DNA of 6,635 bases from Synechococcales cyanobacterium PMM_0003 (lineage in GTDB: Bacteria; Cyanobacteriota; Cyanobacteriia; Pseudanabaenales; Pseudanabaenaceae), in the NCBI GenBank assembly GCA_949128015.1, contig CASBRC010000420.1, forward strand, positions 1 through 6,635, given 5' to 3'. Under the pieces are notes generated by a model. The model saw nothing but the letters and a program-made list of their open reading frames with translations, did not search any database and was not told the origin of the DNA. Each line of letters opens with the position of its first letter. The first letter of the stretch is position 1. The translations under genes were made by a program, and so were the position numbers. Below are positions 6,075 to 6,635 of this stretch, in pieces.

Positions 6075-6230
6075 ATGAACGTAGTTCAAAGAAAGGCTGA
6101 AGCAGCAGCAAATCATAAAGCCAGTCTATCGGCTTCAGTGAAACGTCGTATGGAAGTTGCTCGTGCTAATAATGATGCTGGATTACTAAATGTGCTTGAA
6201 CAAGAAATGAAGCAACTGGGCTTAAATTAA
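6075..6230 (+). CDS. Small 51-residue protein of unknown function
   Basis: The frame starts with ATG 8 bases after AAGGA (6062-6066) and ends in TAA inside the following terminator. The protein begins MNVVQRKAEAAANHKASLSA, is rich in Ala, Lys, Arg and Glu, lacks Cys, Trp, Pro, Phe and Tyr, and has no membrane segment. It reads as two amphipathic helices: about 3-16, and 18-48 with basic KRR at 23-25 and a break near NNDAG at 32-36. Net charge is about +3. The good ribosome binding site, a dedicated upstream region and its own terminator support a real gene despite its size. Small helical proteins of this look are common in cyanobacterial genomes, but I do not recognise a named family and assign no function. 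Confidence 0.75.
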   Translation: MNVVQRKAEAAANHKASLSASVKRRMEVARANNDAGLLNVLEQEMKQLGLN

Positions 6231-6259
6231 AAAAAAGGACGCTTTGCGTCCTTTTTTTT
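6229..6259. terminator. Bidirectional terminator shared by two convergent genes
   Basis: GGACGC (6237-6242) pairs with GCGTCC (6246-6251) around a TTT loop. Eight A residues at 6229-6236 face eight T residues at 6252-6259, giving U-tracts in both directions. It serves the 51-residue gene on the plus strand and the TldD-family gene on the minus strand. Each stop codon contributes two bases to the outer stem. Confidence 0.95.
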
Positions 6260-6635
6260 AGGATACACCGCCAAAAACTTCGATGTTTTCAAATAGACAG
6301 ACAGGGGAAGCATGTCCCACGCGAATTACTTGGTTAGGTTCGCCTTTTCCACAGAATGGAGAACCATAGGCTTCAACGGTATGGCGATCGCCTATTTTCG
6401 CAAGGTTATTCCAAAATTGGTTCGTGATACCGCGATAGTTGGGATTACGGAGGGTTTTGGTTAATTTGCCATTTTCGATGAGTTTGGCATATTCACAGCC
6501 AAATTGAAACTTGTTGCGATAGTCATCAATTGACCATGAGCGATTTGATTCCATATATACGCCGCGTTCGATATCGGCGATCGTCTCTTTAAACGAATGC
6601 TCACCCGACTCAAGATTAATATTTGCCATGCGATC
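6258..6635 (-). CDS. TldD/PmbA-family metalloprotease, C-terminal part (partial)
   Basis: The reading frame is open to the right edge (two codons, Asp-Arg, precede the first visible Met, which is internal) and ends in TAA at 6260-6258. About 125 C-terminal residues are present. Recognisable blocks, numbered from that Met, are the RGVYMESNRSWSIDD region at 22-36, FQFGCE at 41-46, IENGKLTKTLRNPNYRGIT at 51-69, and CGKGEPNQ at 93-100 followed by VGH. In E. coli TldD the zinc is held by an HExxxH motif plus a cysteine in a GICGKDGQS segment; C93 here is the likely counterpart. The HExxxH part lies outside the window. Family members act as heterodimeric TldD/TldE proteases that mature or degrade small peptides. 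The fragment looks closer to the TldD (catalytic) than the TldE side. Ending is normal. Confidence 0.9.
   Translation of the reverse strand, partial: DRMANINLESGEHSFKETIADIERGVYMESNRSWSIDDYRNKFQFGCEYAKLIENGKLTKTLRNPNYRGITNQFWNNLAKIGDRHTVEAYGSPFCGKGEPNQVIRVGHASPVCLFENIEVFGGVS

Larger units (their letters stand above)
8..6391. repeat. Seven HIP1 octamers GCGATCGC
   Basis: Exact copies lie at 8-15, 337-344, 1168-1175, 2881-2888, 2989-2996, 5755-5762 and 6384-6391. All are inside coding sequence and none is in the 1.05-kb intergenic region. HIP1 abundance is a recognised hallmark of many cyanobacterial genomes and is the main sequence-level evidence for the host. Confidence 0.95.

Noticed and set aside
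1..6635. CRISPR arrays, transposases, prophage or defence genes
   Set aside because: No regularly spaced repeats, transposase motifs or defence-type domains were found on either strand.

Overview
The window looks like cyanobacterial chromosome, probably a filamentous or Pseudanabaena-like lineage, although the genus is only a guess. The octamer GCGATCGC (HIP1, typical of many cyanobacteria) occurs seven times in 6.6 kb, where chance predicts roughly one per 65 kb. The gene content is core and housekeeping. I see no CRISPR array, transposase, phage gene, tRNA or rRNA.

Layout from left to right. (1) 1-539, minus strand: the N-terminal 179 codons of pheS (phenylalanyl-tRNA synthetase alpha chain), running off the left edge. 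(2) 641-673: a hairpin terminator that ends the next gene. (3) 693-3254, minus strand: a large membrane-anchored cell-wall hydrolase with three LysM domains, a long repeat-bearing linker, a coiled coil and an intact M23 (LytM) metallopeptidase domain. It starts at TTG behind a near-perfect Shine-Dalgarno sequence. (4) 3255-4303: a 1.05-kb AT-rich divergent intergenic region without a credible gene but with several inverted repeats. These include a nested fold in the hydrolase leader, a perfect 17-bp palindromic element that looks like a dispersed repeat, and an NtcA-like site. (5) 4304-5902, plus strand: a complete GH57 glycogen branching enzyme. (6) 5912-5960: a 23-bp perfect-stem terminator. 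(7) 6075-6230, plus strand: a 51-residue protein of unknown function behind a repeat-rich promoter/leader. (8) 6229-6259: a bidirectional terminator whose stem contains parts of both flanking stop codons. (9) 6258-6635, minus strand: the C-terminal part of a TldD/PmbA-family metalloprotease, running off the right edge.

The genes do not form an operon. Each complete gene has its own terminator, and the neighbours serve different processes: translation, peptidoglycan remodelling, glycogen synthesis and peptide processing. I find no clear new multi-gene system. The points most worth following are the structured leader and four-unit linker repeat of the M23 protein, the palindromic intergenic element, and the small protein with its structured upstream region.
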